Shown here in pieces: positions 11,818 to 25,626 of a DNA stretch of 64,000 nt. The translations under genes and the position numbers were made by a program. Source of the stretch: Loxodes magnus (lineage: Eukaryota; Ciliophora; Karyorelictea; Loxodida; Loxodidae); contig CAMPDV010000006.1 in assembly GCA_946699065.1 (NCBI GenBank), positions 186,001 through 250,000 of the forward strand, written 5' to 3'. The notes beneath the pieces were generated by a model. The model did not search any database. It was not told the DNA's origin and was given only the letters and a program-made list of their open reading frames with translations. Every line of letters begins with the position of its first letter. The stretch's first letter is position 1.

Positions 11818-12846
11818 TAGGTACTTTATAACAATATTTACTGATTAAGTTTTTTGTATAATTTCTTAAAATTTTAGGTAAATCTCATGAATACATTGCC
11901 TAAATTAAGTTTATGCTTTTTTACTTTGATTTGCCCTAAAGCCTTACATTTTTTTAATTTCTTTTTATAAGTCGATCAATTTTGAGCTGATTACGTTAAA
12001 CGTCTTTTACATCGATATTTTTATCATATTTATATGAAAAAGTGATCCTTTTTTTTTACATTTGTAAATAGCAGTTTTAAAATTTTATTTTCTATTTTTT
12101 TCTCAGTTTTTTTCAGTTTTTAAATTTTTATCTTTATATTTTTCTTTATTCGTATTTGAATTTATAAATACATTTTTTATTTTGCATTATTAAAAGAGTA
12201 AACATAAAATGTTTTAGATTTTTAAATGAAAGGTTTTCAGCTTGAAAAAAATAAAAAAGCATTTCCTTTGGTTGCTTTAAATTGATTCGCAAAACTAGTT
12301 CTTCTTTTAGTATTTTGCATTTAAATATTTTTCTTATTTCTTAGAGAAATATTTCAAATAGTTTTTGAATATCTTTCTTAAGTGTACTTTTCTTATTTGA
12401 TTCAATTGTAAATGCAAACCAGTTATTAGATTTACTTTGTTGAATAAAATATGAACTATGTTCCAACATAAAATGTTTAAGTAGAATTTTCTACACTTTT
12501 TCCTTCTCCTTTTCTATCTTTGCCATGAATTCTATAAAAGATTAATTTTATAAATGCAAAAAATATGATCTATCAAAAGATATGAAATAATTCTAAGTTC
12601 TTACTTAAGGAATATTTCTAAAAATATTCCAAAGTTATGTAAGATATAATGGACTAGATTGAATAAATAAACTAAGACTTTATAATTAATAACTATATAA
12701 CTGTAAAAGTCTTATAAAATGTTTATTAATTTTATAATAAATATTCTTAAAGCATAATGTATAAAGAATCTTAAAATTCAAAAATAAATACTACTAGAAA
12801 TTCTCCTGTAAATCATATTATAAAGTCATTATATATTTCCATTATA

Positions 12847-13047
12847 ATGGGAGCCTAAGAATCTTAAACGGGAACTTCATCTGGATCATCCAATTATGCA
12901 AATGATAACCGATCCAATCAACTCAATCCTAACAACTTTCGATATCAAGGAACTGAATCTAATAAATCATCAAGTAGTTATGCCAAAGATAACCGATCTA
13001 ACCAGCTCAACTCTAACAACTTTCGATATCAAGGAAAAAAAAGTTGA
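12847..13047 (+). CDS. Small tandem gene, type B
   Basis: Same 66-residue product; spacing from the previous copy 1230 bp (TCTCAG variant of the T-rich stretch). Confidence 0.8.
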
Positions 13048-14073
13048 TAGGTACTTTATAACAATATTTACTGATTAAGTTTTTTGTATAATTTCTTAAA
13101 ATTTTAGGTAAATCTCATGAATACATTGCCTAAATTAAGTTTATGCTTTTTTACTTTGATTTGCCCTAAAGCCTTACATTTTTTTAATTTCTTTTTATAA
13201 GTCGATCAATTTTGAGCTGATTACGTTAAACGTCTTTTACATCGATATTTTTATCATATTTATATGAAAAAGTGATCCTTTTTTTTTACATTTGTAAATA
13301 GCAGTTTAAAATTTTATTTTCTATTTTTTTCTATTTTTTTCAGTTTTTAAATTTTTATCTTTATATTTTTCTTTATTCGTATTTGAATTTATAAATACAT
13401 TTTTTATTTTGCATTATTAAAAGAGTAAACATAAAATGTTTTAGATTTTTAAATGAAAGGTTTTCAGCTTGAAAAAAATAAAAAAGCATTTCCTTTGGTT
13501 GCTTTAAATTGATTCGCAAAACTAGTTCTTCTTTTAGTATTTTGCATTTAAATATTTTTCTTATTTCTTAGAGAAATATTTCAAATAGTTTTTGAATATC
13601 TTTCTTAAGTGTACTTTTCTTATTTGATTCAATTGTAAATGCAAACCAGTTATTAGATTTACTTTGTTGAATAAAATATGAACTATGTTCCAACATAAAA
13701 TGTTTAAGTAGAATTTTCTACACTTTTTCCTTCTCCTTTTCTATCTTTGCCATGAATTCTATAAAAGATTAATTTTATAAATGCAAAAAATATGATCTAT
13801 CAAAAGATATGAAATAATTCTAAGTTCTTACTTAAGGAATATTTCTAAAAATATTCCAAAGTTATGTAAGATATAATGGACTAGATTGAATAAATAAACT
13901 AAGACTTTATAATTAATAACTATATAACTGTAAAAGTCTTATAAAATGTTTATTAATTTTATAATAAATATTCTTAAAGCATAATGTATAAAGAATCTTA
14001 AAATTCAAAAATAAATACTACTAGAAATTCTCCTGTAAATCATATTATAAAGTCATTATATATTTCCATTATA

Positions 14074-14274
14074 ATGGGAGCCTAAGAATCTTAAACGGGA
14101 ACTTCATCTGGATCATCCAATTATGCAAATGATAACCGATCCAATCAACTCAATCCTAACAACTTTCGATATCAAGGAACTGAATCTAATAAATCATCAA
14201 GTAGTTATGCCAAAGATAACCGATCTAACCAGCTCAACTCTAACAACTTTCGATATCAAGGAAAAAAAAGTTGA
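14074..14274 (+). CDS. Small tandem gene, type B
   Basis: Same 66-residue product; spacing 1227 bp, with one T lost in the GCAGTTTTAAAA stretch and a shorter T-rich stretch. Confidence 0.8.
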
Positions 14275-15311
14275 TAGGTACTTTATAACAATATTTACTG
14301 ATTAAGTTTTTTGTATAATTTCTTAAAATTTTAGGTAAATCTCATGAATACATTGCCTAAATTAAGTTTATGCTTTTTTACTTTGATTTGCCCTAAAGCC
14401 TTACATTTTTTTAATTTCTTTTTATAAGTCGATCAATTTTGAGCTGATTACGTTAAACGTCTTTTACATCGATATTTTTATCATATTTATATGAAAAAGT
14501 GATCCTTTTTTTTTACATTTGTAAATAGCAGTTTTAAAATTTTATTTTCTATTTTTTTCTATTTTTTTCAGTTTTTTTCAGTTTTTAAATTTTTATCTTT
14601 ATATTTTTCTTTATTCGTATTTGAATTTATAAATACATTTTTTATTTTGCATTATTAAAAGAGTAAACATAAAATGTTTTAGATTTTTAAATGAAAGGTT
14701 TTCAGCTTGAAAAAAATAAAAAAGCATTTCCTTTGGTTGCTTTAAATTGATTCGCAAAACTAGTTCTTCTTTTAGTATTTTGCATTTAAATATTTTTCTT
14801 ATTTCTTAGAGAAATATTTCAAATAGTTTTTGAATATCTTTCTTAAGTGTACTTTTCTTATTTGATTCAATTGTAAATGCAAACCAGTTATTAGATTTAC
14901 TTTGTTGAATAAAATATGAACTATGTTCCAACATAAAATGTTTAAGTAGAATTTTCTACACTTTTTCCTTCTCCTTTTCTATCTTTGCCATGAATTCTAT
15001 AAAAGATTAATTTTATAAATGCAAAAAATATGATCTATCAAAAGATATGAAATAATTCTAAGTTCTTACTTAAGGAATATTTCTAAAAATATTCCAAAGT
15101 TATGTAAGATATAATGGACTAGATTGAATAAATAAACTAAGACTTTATAATTAATAACTATATAACTGTAAAAGTCTTATAAAATGTTTATTAATTTTAT
15201 AATAAATATTCTTAAAGCATAATGTATAAAGAATCTTAAAATTCAAAAATAAATACTACTAGAAATTCTCCTGTAAATCATATTATAAAGTCATTATATA
15301 TTTCCATTATA

Positions 15312-15512
15312 ATGGGAGCCTAAGAATCTTAAACGGGAACTTCATCTGGATCATCCAATTATGCAAATGATAACCGATCCAATCAACTCAATCCTAACAA
15401 CTTTCGATATCAAGGAACTGAATCTAATAAATCATCAAGTAGTTATGCCAAAGATAACCGATCTAACCAGCTCAACTCTAACAACTTTCGATATCAAGGA
15501 AAAAAAAGTTGA
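15312..15512 (+). CDS. Small tandem gene, type B
   Basis: Same 66-residue product; spacing 1238 bp. Confidence 0.8.
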
Positions 15513-16539
15513 TAGGTACTTTATAACAATATTTACTGATTAAGTTTTTTGTATAATTTCTTAAAATTTTAGGTAAATCTCATGAATACATTGCCTAAAT
15601 TAAGTTTATGCTTTTTTACTTTGATTTGCCCTAAAGCCTTACATTTTTTTAATTTCTTTTTATAAGTCGATCAATTTTGAGCTGATTACGTTAAACGTCT
15701 TTTACATCGATATTTTTATCATATTTATATGAAAAAGTGATCCTTTTTTTTTACATTTGTAAATAGCAGTTTTAAAATTTTATTTTCTATTTTTTTCTAT
15801 TTTTTTCAGTTTTTAAATTTTTATCTTTATATTTTTCTTTATTCGTATTTGAATTTATAAATACATTTTTTATTTTGCATTATTAAAAGAGTAAACATAA
15901 AATGTTTTAGATTTTTAAATGAAAGGTTTTCAGCTTGAAAAAAATAAAAAAGCATTTCCTTTGGTTGCTTTAAATTGATTCGCAAAACTAGTTCTTCTTT
16001 TAGTATTTTGCATTTAAATATTTTTCTTATTTCTTAGAGAAATATTTCAAATAGTTTTTGAATATCTTTCTTAAGTGTACTTTTCTTATTTGATTCAATT
16101 GTAAATGCAAACCAGTTATTAGATTTACTTTGTTGAATAAAATATGAACTATGTTCCAACATAAAATGTTTAAGTAGAATTTTCTACACTTTTTCCTTCT
16201 CCTTTTCTATCTTTGCCATGAATTCTATAAAAGATTAATTTTATAAATGCAAAAAATATGATCTATCAAAAGATATGAAATAATTCTAAGTTCTTACTTA
16301 AGGAATATTTCTAAAAATATTCCAAAGTTATGTAAGATATAATGGACTAGATTGAATAAATAAACTAAGACTTTATAATTAATAACTATATAACTGTAAA
16401 AGTCTTATAAAATGTTTATTAATTTTATAATAAATATTCTTAAAGCATAATGTATAAAGAATCTTAAAATTCAAAAATAAATACTACTAGAAATTCTCCT
16501 GTAAATCATATTATAAAGTCATTATATATTTCCATTATA

Positions 16540-16740
16540 ATGGGAGCCTAAGAATCTTAAACGGGAACTTCATCTGGATCATCCAATTATGCAAATGATA
16601 ACCGATCCAATCAACTCAATCCTAACAACTTTCGATATCAAGGAACTGAATCTAATAAATCATCAAGTAGTTATGCCAAAGATAACCGATCTAACCAGCT
16701 CAACTCTAACAACTTTCGATATCAAGGAAAAAAAAGTTGA
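16540..16740 (+). CDS. Small tandem gene, type B
   Basis: Same 66-residue product; spacing 1228 bp. Confidence 0.8.
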
Positions 16741-17769
16741 TAGGTACTTTATAACAATATTTACTGATTAAGTTTTTTGTATAATTTCTTAAAATTTTAG
16801 GTAAATCTCATGAATACATTGCCTAAATTAAGTTTATGCTTTTTTACTTTGATTTGCCCTAAAGCCTTACATTTTTTTAATTTCTTTTTATAAGTCGATC
16901 AATTTTGAGCTGATTACGTTAAACGTCTTTTACATCGATATTTTTATCATATTTATATGAAAAAGTGATCCTTTTTTTTTACATTTGTAAATAGCAGTTT
17001 TAAAATTTTATTTTCTATTTTTTTCTCAGTTTTTTTCAGTTTTTAAATTTTTATCTTTATATTTTTCTTTATTCGTATTTGAATTTATAAATACATTTTT
17101 TATTTTGCATTATTAAAAGAGTAAACATAAAATGTTTTAGATTTTTAAATGAAAGGTTTTCAGCTTGAAAAAAATAAAAAAGCATTTCCTTTGGTTGCTT
17201 TAAATTGATTCGCAAAACTAGTTCTTCTTTTAGTATTTTGCATTTAAATATTTTTCTTATTTCTTAGAGAAATATTTCAAATAGTTTTTGAATATCTTTC
17301 TTAAGTGTACTTTTCTTATTTGATTCAATTGTAAATGCAAACCAGTTATTAGATTTACTTTGTTGAATAAAATATGAACTATGTTCCAACATAAAATGTT
17401 TAAGTAGAATTTTCTACACTTTTTCCTTCTCCTTTTCTATCTTTGCCATGAATTCTATAAAAGATTAATTTTATAAATGCAAAAAATATGATCTATCAAA
17501 AGATATGAAATAATTCTAAGTTCTTACTTAAGGAATATTTCTAAAAATATTCCAAAGTTATGTAAGATATAATGGACTAGATTGAATAAATAAACTAAGA
17601 CTTTATAATTAATAACTATATAACTGTAAAAGTCTTATAAAATGTTTATTAATTTTATAATAAATATTCTTAAAGCATAATGTATAAAGAATCTTAAAAT
17701 TCAAAAATAAATACTACTAGAAATTCTCCTGTAAATCATATTATAAAGTCATTATATATTTCCATTATA

Positions 17770-17970
17770 ATGGGAGCCTAAGAATCTTAAACGGGAACTT
17801 CATCTGGATCATCCAATTATGCAAATGATAACCGATCCAATCAACTCAATCCTAACAACTTTCGATATCAAGGAACTGAATCTAATAAATCATCAAGTAG
17901 TTATGCCAAAGATAACCGATCTAACCAGCTCAACTCTAACAACTTTCGATATCAAGGAAAAAAAAGTTGA
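17770..17970 (+). CDS. Small tandem gene, type B
   Basis: Same 66-residue product; spacing 1230 bp. Confidence 0.8.
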
Positions 17971-18999
17971 TAGGTACTTTATAACAATATTTACTGATTA
18001 AGTTTTTTGTATAATTTCTTAAAATTTTAGGTAAATCTCATGAATACATTGCCTAAATTAAGTTTATGCTTTTTTACTTTGATTTGCCCTAAAGCCTTAC
18101 ATTTTTTTAATTTCTTTTTATAAGTCGATCAATTTTGAGCTGATTACGTTAAACGTCTTTTACATCGATATTTTTATCATATTTATATGAAAAAGTGATC
18201 CTTTTTTTTTACATTTGTAAATAGCAGTTTTAAAATTTTATTTTCTATTTTTTTCTCAGTTTTTTTCAGTTTTTAAATTTTTATCTTTATATTTTTCTTT
18301 ATTCGTATTTGAATTTATAAATACATTTTTTATTTTGCATTATTAAAAGAGTAAACATAAAATGTTTTAGATTTTTAAATGAAAGGTTTTCAGCTTGAAA
18401 AAAATAAAAAAGCATTTCCTTTGGTTGCTTTAAATTGATTCGCAAAACTAGTTCTTCTTTTAGTATTTTGCATTTAAATATTTTTCTTATTTCTTAGAGA
18501 AATATTTCAAATAGTTTTTGAATATCTTTCTTAAGTGTACTTTTCTTATTTGATTCAATTGTAAATGCAAACCAGTTATTAGATTTACTTTGTTGAATAA
18601 AATATGAACTATGTTCCAACATAAAATGTTTAAGTAGAATTTTCTACACTTTTTCCTTCTCCTTTTCTATCTTTGCCATGAATTCTATAAAAGATTAATT
18701 TTATAAATGCAAAAAATATGATCTATCAAAAGATATGAAATAATTCTAAGTTCTTACTTAAGGAATATTTCTAAAAATATTCCAAAGTTATGTAAGATAT
18801 AATGGACTAGATTGAATAAATAAACTAAGACTTTATAATTAATAACTATATAACTGTAAAAGTCTTATAAAATGTTTATTAATTTTATAATAAATATTCT
18901 TAAAGCATAATGTATAAAGAATCTTAAAATTCAAAAATAAATACTACTAGAAATTCTCCTGTAAATCATATTATAAAGTCATTATATATTTCCATTATA

Positions 19000-19200
19000 A
19001 TGGGAGCCTAAGAATCTTAAACGGGAACTTCATCTGGATCATCCAATTATGCAAATGATAACCGATCCAATCAACTCAATCCTAACAACTTTCGATATCA
19101 AGGAACTGAATCTAATAAATCATCAAGTAGTTATGCCAAAGATAACCGATCTAACCAGCTCAACTCTAACAACTTTCGATATCAAGGAAAAAAAAGTTGA
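19000..19200 (+). CDS. Small tandem gene, type B
   Basis: Same 66-residue product; spacing 1230 bp. Confidence 0.8.
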
Positions 19201-20228
19201 TAGGTACTTTATAACAATATTTACTGATTAAGTTTTTTGTATAATTTCTTAAAATTTTAGGTAAATCTCATGAATACATTGCCTAAATTAAGTTTATGCT
19301 TTTTTACTTTGATTTGCCCTAAAGCCTTACATTTTTTTAATTTCTTTTTATAAGTCGATCAATTTTGAGCTGATTACGTTAAACGTCTTTTACATCGATA
19401 TTTTTATCATATTTATATGAAAAAGTGATCCTTTTTTTTTACATTTGTAAATAGCAGTTTAAAATTTTATTTTCTATTTTTTTCTCAGTTTTTTTCAGTT
19501 TTTAAATTTTTATCTTTATATTTTTCTTTATTCGTATTTGAATTTATAAATACATTTTTTATTTTGCATTATTAAAAGAGTAAACATAAAATGTTTTAGA
19601 TTTTTAAATGAAAGGTTTTCAGCTTGAAAAAAATAAAAAAGCATTTCCTTTGGTTGCTTTAAATTGATTCGCAAAACTAGTTCTTCTTTTAGTATTTTGC
19701 ATTTAAATATTTTTCTTATTTCTTAGAGAAATATTTCAAATAGTTTTTGAATATCTTTCTTAAGTGTACTTTTCTTATTTGATTCAATTGTAAATGCAAA
19801 CCAGTTATTAGATTTACTTTGTTGAATAAAATATGAACTATGTTCCAACATAAAATGTTTAAGTAGAATTTTCTACACTTTTTCCTTCTCCTTTTCTATC
19901 TTTGCCATGAATTCTATAAAAGATTAATTTTATAAATGCAAAAAATATGATCTATCAAAAGATATGAAATAATTCTAAGTTCTTACTTAAGGAATATTTC
20001 TAAAAATATTCCAAAGTTATGTAAGATATAATGGACTAGATTGAATAAATAAACTAAGACTTTATAATTAATAACTATATAACTGTAAAAGTCTTATAAA
20101 ATGTTTATTAATTTTATAATAAATATTCTTAAAGCATAATGTATAAAGAATCTTAAAATTCAAAAATAAATACTACTAGAAATTCTCCTGTAAATCATAT
20201 TATAAAGTCATTATATATTTCCATTATA

Positions 20229-20429
20229 ATGGGAGCCTAAGAATCTTAAACGGGAACTTCATCTGGATCATCCAATTATGCAAATGATAACCGATCCAAT
20301 CAACTCAATCCTAACAACTTTCGATATCAAGGAACTGAATCTAATAAATCATCAAGTAGTTATGCCAAAGATAACCGATCTAACCAGCTCAACTCTAACA
20401 ACTTTCGATATCAAGGAAAAAAAAGTTGA
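20229..20429 (+). CDS. Small tandem gene, type B
   Basis: Same 66-residue product; spacing 1229 bp, carrying the same one-T loss seen before the copy at 14074. Confidence 0.8.
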
Positions 20430-21466
20430 TAGGTACTTTATAACAATATTTACTGATTAAGTTTTTTGTATAATTTCTTAAAATTTTAGGTAAATCTCAT
20501 GAATACATTGCCTAAATTAAGTTTATGCTTTTTTACTTTGATTTGCCCTAAAGCCTTACATTTTTTTAATTTCTTTTTATAAGTCGATCAATTTTGAGCT
20601 GATTACGTTAAACGTCTTTTACATCGATATTTTTATCATATTTATATGAAAAAGTGATCCTTTTTTTTTACATTTGTAAATAGCAGTTTTAAAATTTTAT
20701 TTTCTATTTTTTTCTATTTTTTTCAGTTTTTTTCAGTTTTTAAATTTTTATCTTTATATTTTTCTTTATTCGTATTTGAATTTATAAATACATTTTTTAT
20801 TTTGCATTATTAAAAGAGTAAACATAAAATGTTTTAGATTTTTAAATGAAAGGTTTTCAGCTTGAAAAAAATAAAAAAGCATTTCCTTTGGTTGCTTTAA
20901 ATTGATTCGCAAAACTAGTTCTTCTTTTAGTATTTTGCATTTAAATATTTTTCTTATTTCTTAGAGAAATATTTCAAATAGTTTTTGAATATCTTTCTTA
21001 AGTGTACTTTTCTTATTTGATTCAATTGTAAATGCAAACCAGTTATTAGATTTACTTTGTTGAATAAAATATGAACTATGTTCCAACATAAAATGTTTAA
21101 GTAGAATTTTCTACACTTTTTCCTTCTCCTTTTCTATCTTTGCCATGAATTCTATAAAAGATTAATTTTATAAATGCAAAAAATATGATCTATCAAAAGA
21201 TATGAAATAATTCTAAGTTCTTACTTAAGGAATATTTCTAAAAATATTCCAAAGTTATGTAAGATATAATGGACTAGATTGAATAAATAAACTAAGACTT
21301 TATAATTAATAACTATATAACTGTAAAAGTCTTATAAAATGTTTATTAATTTTATAATAAATATTCTTAAAGCATAATGTATAAAGAATCTTAAAATTCA
21401 AAAATAAATACTACTAGAAATTCTCCTGTAAATCATATTATAAAGTCATTATATATTTCCATTATA

Positions 21467-21667
21467 ATGGGAGCCTAAGAATCTTAAACGGGAACTTCAT
21501 CTGGATCATCCAATTATGCAAATGATAACCGATCCAATCAACTCAATCCTAACAACTTTCGATATCAAGGAACTGAATCTAATAAATCATCAAGTAGTTA
21601 TGCCAAAGATAACCGATCTAACCAGCTCAACTCTAACAACTTTCGATATCAAGGAAAAAAAAGTTGA
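21467..21667 (+). CDS. Small tandem gene, type B
   Basis: Same 66-residue product; spacing 1238 bp. Confidence 0.8.
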
Positions 21668-22704
21668 TAGGTACTTTATAACAATATTTACTGATTAAGT
21701 TTTTTGTATAATTTCTTAAAATTTTAGGTAAATCTCATGAATACATTGCCTAAATTAAGTTTATGCTTTTTTACTTTGATTTGCCCTAAAGCCTTACATT
21801 TTTTTAATTTCTTTTTATAAGTCGATCAATTTTGAGCTGATTACGTTAAACGTCTTTTACATCGATATTTTTATCATATTTATATGAAAAAGTGATCCTT
21901 TTTTTTTACATTTGTAAATAGCAGTTTTAAAATTTTATTTTCTATTTTTTTCTATTTTTTTCAGTTTTTTTCAGTTTTTAAATTTTTATCTTTATATTTT
22001 TCTTTATTCGTATTTGAATTTATAAATACATTTTTTATTTTGCATTATTAAAAGAGTAAACATAAAATGTTTTAGATTTTTAAATGAAAGGTTTTCAGCT
22101 TGAAAAAAATAAAAAAGCATTTCCTTTGGTTGCTTTAAATTGATTCGCAAAACTAGTTCTTCTTTTAGTATTTTGCATTTAAATATTTTTCTTATTTCTT
22201 AGAGAAATATTTCAAATAGTTTTTGAATATCTTTCTTAAGTGTACTTTTCTTATTTGATTCAATTGTAAATGCAAACCAGTTATTAGATTTACTTTGTTG
22301 AATAAAATATGAACTATGTTCCAACATAAAATGTTTAAGTAGAATTTTCTACACTTTTTCCTTCTCCTTTTCTATCTTTGCCATGAATTCTATAAAAGAT
22401 TAATTTTATAAATGCAAAAAATATGATCTATCAAAAGATATGAAATAATTCTAAGTTCTTACTTAAGGAATATTTCTAAAAATATTCCAAAGTTATGTAA
22501 GATATAATGGACTAGATTGAATAAATAAACTAAGACTTTATAATTAATAACTATATAACTGTAAAAGTCTTATAAAATGTTTATTAATTTTATAATAAAT
22601 ATTCTTAAAGCATAATGTATAAAGAATCTTAAAATTCAAAAATAAATACTACTAGAAATTCTCCTGTAAATCATATTATAAAGTCATTATATATTTCCAT
22701 TATA

Positions 22705-22905
22705 ATGGGAGCCTAAGAATCTTAAACGGGAACTTCATCTGGATCATCCAATTATGCAAATGATAACCGATCCAATCAACTCAATCCTAACAACTTTCGA
22801 TATCAAGGAACTGAATCTAATAAATCATCAAGTAGTTATGCCAAAGATAACCGATCTAACCAGCTCAACTCTAACAACTTTCGATATCAAGGAAAAAAAA
22901 GTTGA
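22705..22905 (+). CDS. Small tandem gene, type B
   Basis: Same 66-residue product; spacing 1238 bp. Confidence 0.8.
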
Positions 22906-23935
22906 TAGGTACTTTATAACAATATTTACTGATTAAGTTTTTTGTATAATTTCTTAAAATTTTAGGTAAATCTCATGAATACATTGCCTAAATTAAGTTT
23001 ATGCTTTTTTACTTTGATTTGCCCTAAAGCCTTACATTTTTTTAATTTCTTTTTATAAGTCGATCAATTTTGAGCTGATTACGTTAAACGTCTTTTACAT
23101 CGATATTTTTATCATATTTATATGAAAAAGTGATCCTTTTTTTTTACATTTGTAAATAGCAGTTTTAAAATTTTATTTTCTATTTTTTTCTATTTTTTTC
23201 AGTTTTTTTCAAATTTTTATCTTTATATTTTTCTTTATTCGTATTTGAATTTATAAATACATTTTTTATTTTGCATTATTAAAAGAGTAAACATAAAATG
23301 TTTTAGATTTTTAAATGAAAGGTTTTCAGCTTGAAAAAAATAAAAAAGCATTTCCTTTGGTTGCTTTAAATTGATTCGCAAAACTAGTTCTTCTTTTAGT
23401 ATTTTGCATTTAAATATTTTTCTTATTTCTTAGAGAAATATTTCAAATAGTTTTTGAATATCTTTCTTAAGTGTACTTTTCTTATTTGATTCAATTGTAA
23501 ATGCAAACCAGTTATTAGATTTACTTTGTTGAATAAAATATGAACTATGTTCCAACATAAAATGTTTAAGTAGAATTTTCTACACTTTTTCCTTCTCCTT
23601 TTCTATCTTTGCCATGAATTCTATAAAAGATTAATTTTATAAATGCAAAAAATATGATCTATCAAAAGATATGAAATAATTCTAAGTTCTTACTTAAGGA
23701 ATATTTCTAAAAATATTCCAAAGTTATGTAAGATATAATGGACTAGATTGAATAAATAAACTAAGACTTTATAATTAATAACTATATAACTGTAAAAGTC
23801 TTATAAAATGTTTATTAATTTTATAATAAATATTCTTAAAGCATAATGTATAAAGAATCTTAAAATTCAAAAATAAATACTACTAGAAATTCTCCTGTAA
23901 ATCATATTATAAAGTCATTATATATTTCCATTATA

Positions 23936-24136
23936 ATGGGAGCCTAAGAATCTTAAACGGGAACTTCATCTGGATCATCCAATTATGCAAATGATAACCG
24001 ATCCAATCAACTCAATCCTAACAACTTTCGATATCAAGGAACTGAATCTAATAAATCATCAAGTAGTTATGCCAAAGATAACCGATCTAACCAGCTCAAC
24101 TCTAACAACTTTCGATATCAAGGAAAAAAAAGTTGA
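23936..24136 (+). CDS. Last small tandem gene, type B
   Basis: Same 66-residue product; spacing 1231 bp with a unique shortened T-rich stretch. About 80 bp after its stop the array ends and unrelated AT-rich DNA begins. Confidence 0.8.
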
Positions 24137-24218
24137 TAGGTACTTTATAACAATATTTACTGATTAAGTTTTTTGTATAATTTCTTAAAATTTTAGGTAA
24201 ATCTCATGAATACATTGA

Positions 24219-25257
24219 ATAATTTTATAAATTATTACATATAGACTTAATTAAATTTTCTTTTATAACCTTATTAAAAATAAAGTAGACTTAATTAGTT
24301 ATTATTTTTAATATAAAGTTTTTAAATCTTTATTTTATCGATTTCTTTATAATTTTTTTTTTCATAAAATTTTTTGATTTATATTTTTAATTATTTTTTT
24401 TCAGTATTTATTTGTCTTGTTTTATTTTTTCTGGATATTTTTTTTGTATCTAAAGAGAAGTATTCCAGTTATTCTACTGCAAAGTGTTTCTGAAATTTTT
24501 TATGAATGAATTTTATTTTCTTTTAATTAAACTTTTCTGTTAATTTTTTTTTATTTACTTTGTTATGTTTTAATTTCAGCATTTTTTCTTTAATTTAAAT
24601 TTTTCGTTAATGATGTTTTTCTTAATTATCAAAGTGTGATCAAATTTTTTATTCTAAAGAAATCCTTTTTTGTTAAGAGTATTTTTTATTTATTTATTTA
24701 TAAGTAATAGTTCAAAATATTTTAAGTACATTTACATTTTTCTCTGTATAGTAATGAATTATGTAAAATATACAAAAATTTTAGATTTTTTTTTTTTAAA
24801 TCTTAGATTATAGATATCTCTTGATGATCGTTTTTGATCTTATAATTTTTAAAATTTTAATTTATTACCATTTATGTTTTTTTAATAACAATTGAAGTTA
24901 ATTAACGCAGAAAGATATTAAGATTATACCTAATCTATTGGATATGATAAAAAATGCTATTTATTACATTTTTTTAACGTCAAAATAATGATAATAGGAG
25001 TTTAAAAATGAAATTGTAATTTAACTAAAACTAAGTTGATAAATTCTTAAAAGATAACTATTTTAATATTGGAAATACTATAGAAAAATTATTTTAAGAA
25101 CAAAATGTAAAACTATTATAGTAATTTAAAATATTAAAATATTTTTCTTTTATCTTCTTTTTTATGATTAATCATTAAAATTTATTTTTAAACATTATCC
25201 TTTAAACATATAATATACTATTTTTGTTAATCTTATTTTATATATATATTATCTAAT
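24219..25257. other. AT-rich stretch without recognisable gene
   Basis: About 1 kb of very AT-rich DNA with long T-runs after the array. I see no motif, paralogous segment or repeat here. Confidence 0.5.
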
Positions 25258-25572
25258 TAATTTTAACTAAAAGAGTTTTTGGGAACCGGAAACTCCTTTC
25301 CAGTTAGATGACCTGACGCTCTCTTTTTAAGGAATAACGGGGATATCCATTGTGTTCCAGACACAGCTGCCAGGGAGCTCCGTTGCTATAAGCATCCAGT
25401 TTTCAAGCCCCTTCGCAAGAGCGGATAATCTCAATGTAGTGTTCCCTTCAGAAAATGTTTCTGACCAGGGACTTTCTCAGCGACAGGGAAGGAACTTGTT
25501 CCTAGCCATAAAACCAGAAAGTTTGATCAATAAGGTCATTCTCAGCTCCTGCCATCTTTTTAATTATAATTA
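25258..25572 (+). ncRNA. GC-rich ~300-bp interspersed element, copy 1
   Basis: A sharply bounded segment of near-balanced GC in AT-rich surroundings, beginning after TTTTAACTAAAAGAG and ending at CTGCCATCTTTTTAATTATA. A second, diverged copy lies at 30753-31063 with the same boundaries. Several short hairpins are visible, such as GGAAA-CTCC-TTTCC and GGAAC-TT-GTTCC; the first is kept in the other copy with a changed loop. This fits a structured RNA gene or a short retroposed element derived from one. I cannot match it to SRP, RNase P, 5S or a tRNA. A 73-codon open frame inside it is not kept in the second copy. Confidence 0.5.
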
Positions 25573-25593
25573 AATATTCATAAATATGATTTT

Positions 25594-25626
25594 AGAGCGC
25601 GTAGCACCTCTTTGACGCGCAGCTCT
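25594..25626 (-). repeat. Conserved stem-loop (1 of 6)
   Basis: AGAGCGCGTAGCACC ... GCGCAGCTCT. Pairing: AGAGC with GCTCT, GCG with CGC, and CACC with GGTG in the better-kept copies; a TAG bulge faces a single A. Confidence 0.6.

Larger units (their letters stand above)
1..24218. repeat. Tandem gene array, types A and B
   Basis: Head-to-tail units fill the first 24.2 kb. Type A units (1317 or 1321 bp) run to about 9500; type B units (1227-1238 bp) run from there to 24218, where the repeat stops abruptly inside the segment after the gene. Each unit holds one small plus-strand gene. Within a type the units are almost identical. Length differences come from a 4-bp indel (type A) and from a variable T-rich stretch near the middle (type B). 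The array starts left of the window, so its true copy number is unknown. Such homogeneity implies recent amplification or gene conversion; an assembly of this kind may also have the wrong copy number. Confidence 0.97.

Noticed and set aside
1-24218. CRISPR-like or satellite array
   Set aside because: Repeat units are over 1.2 kb with a gene in each; there are no short repeats with unique spacers, and the organism is a ciliate by its code.
25352-25573. 73-codon frame in the GC-rich ~300-bp element
   Set aside because: The second copy of the element at 30753 does not keep this frame open or its residues; structure is better kept than the frame.
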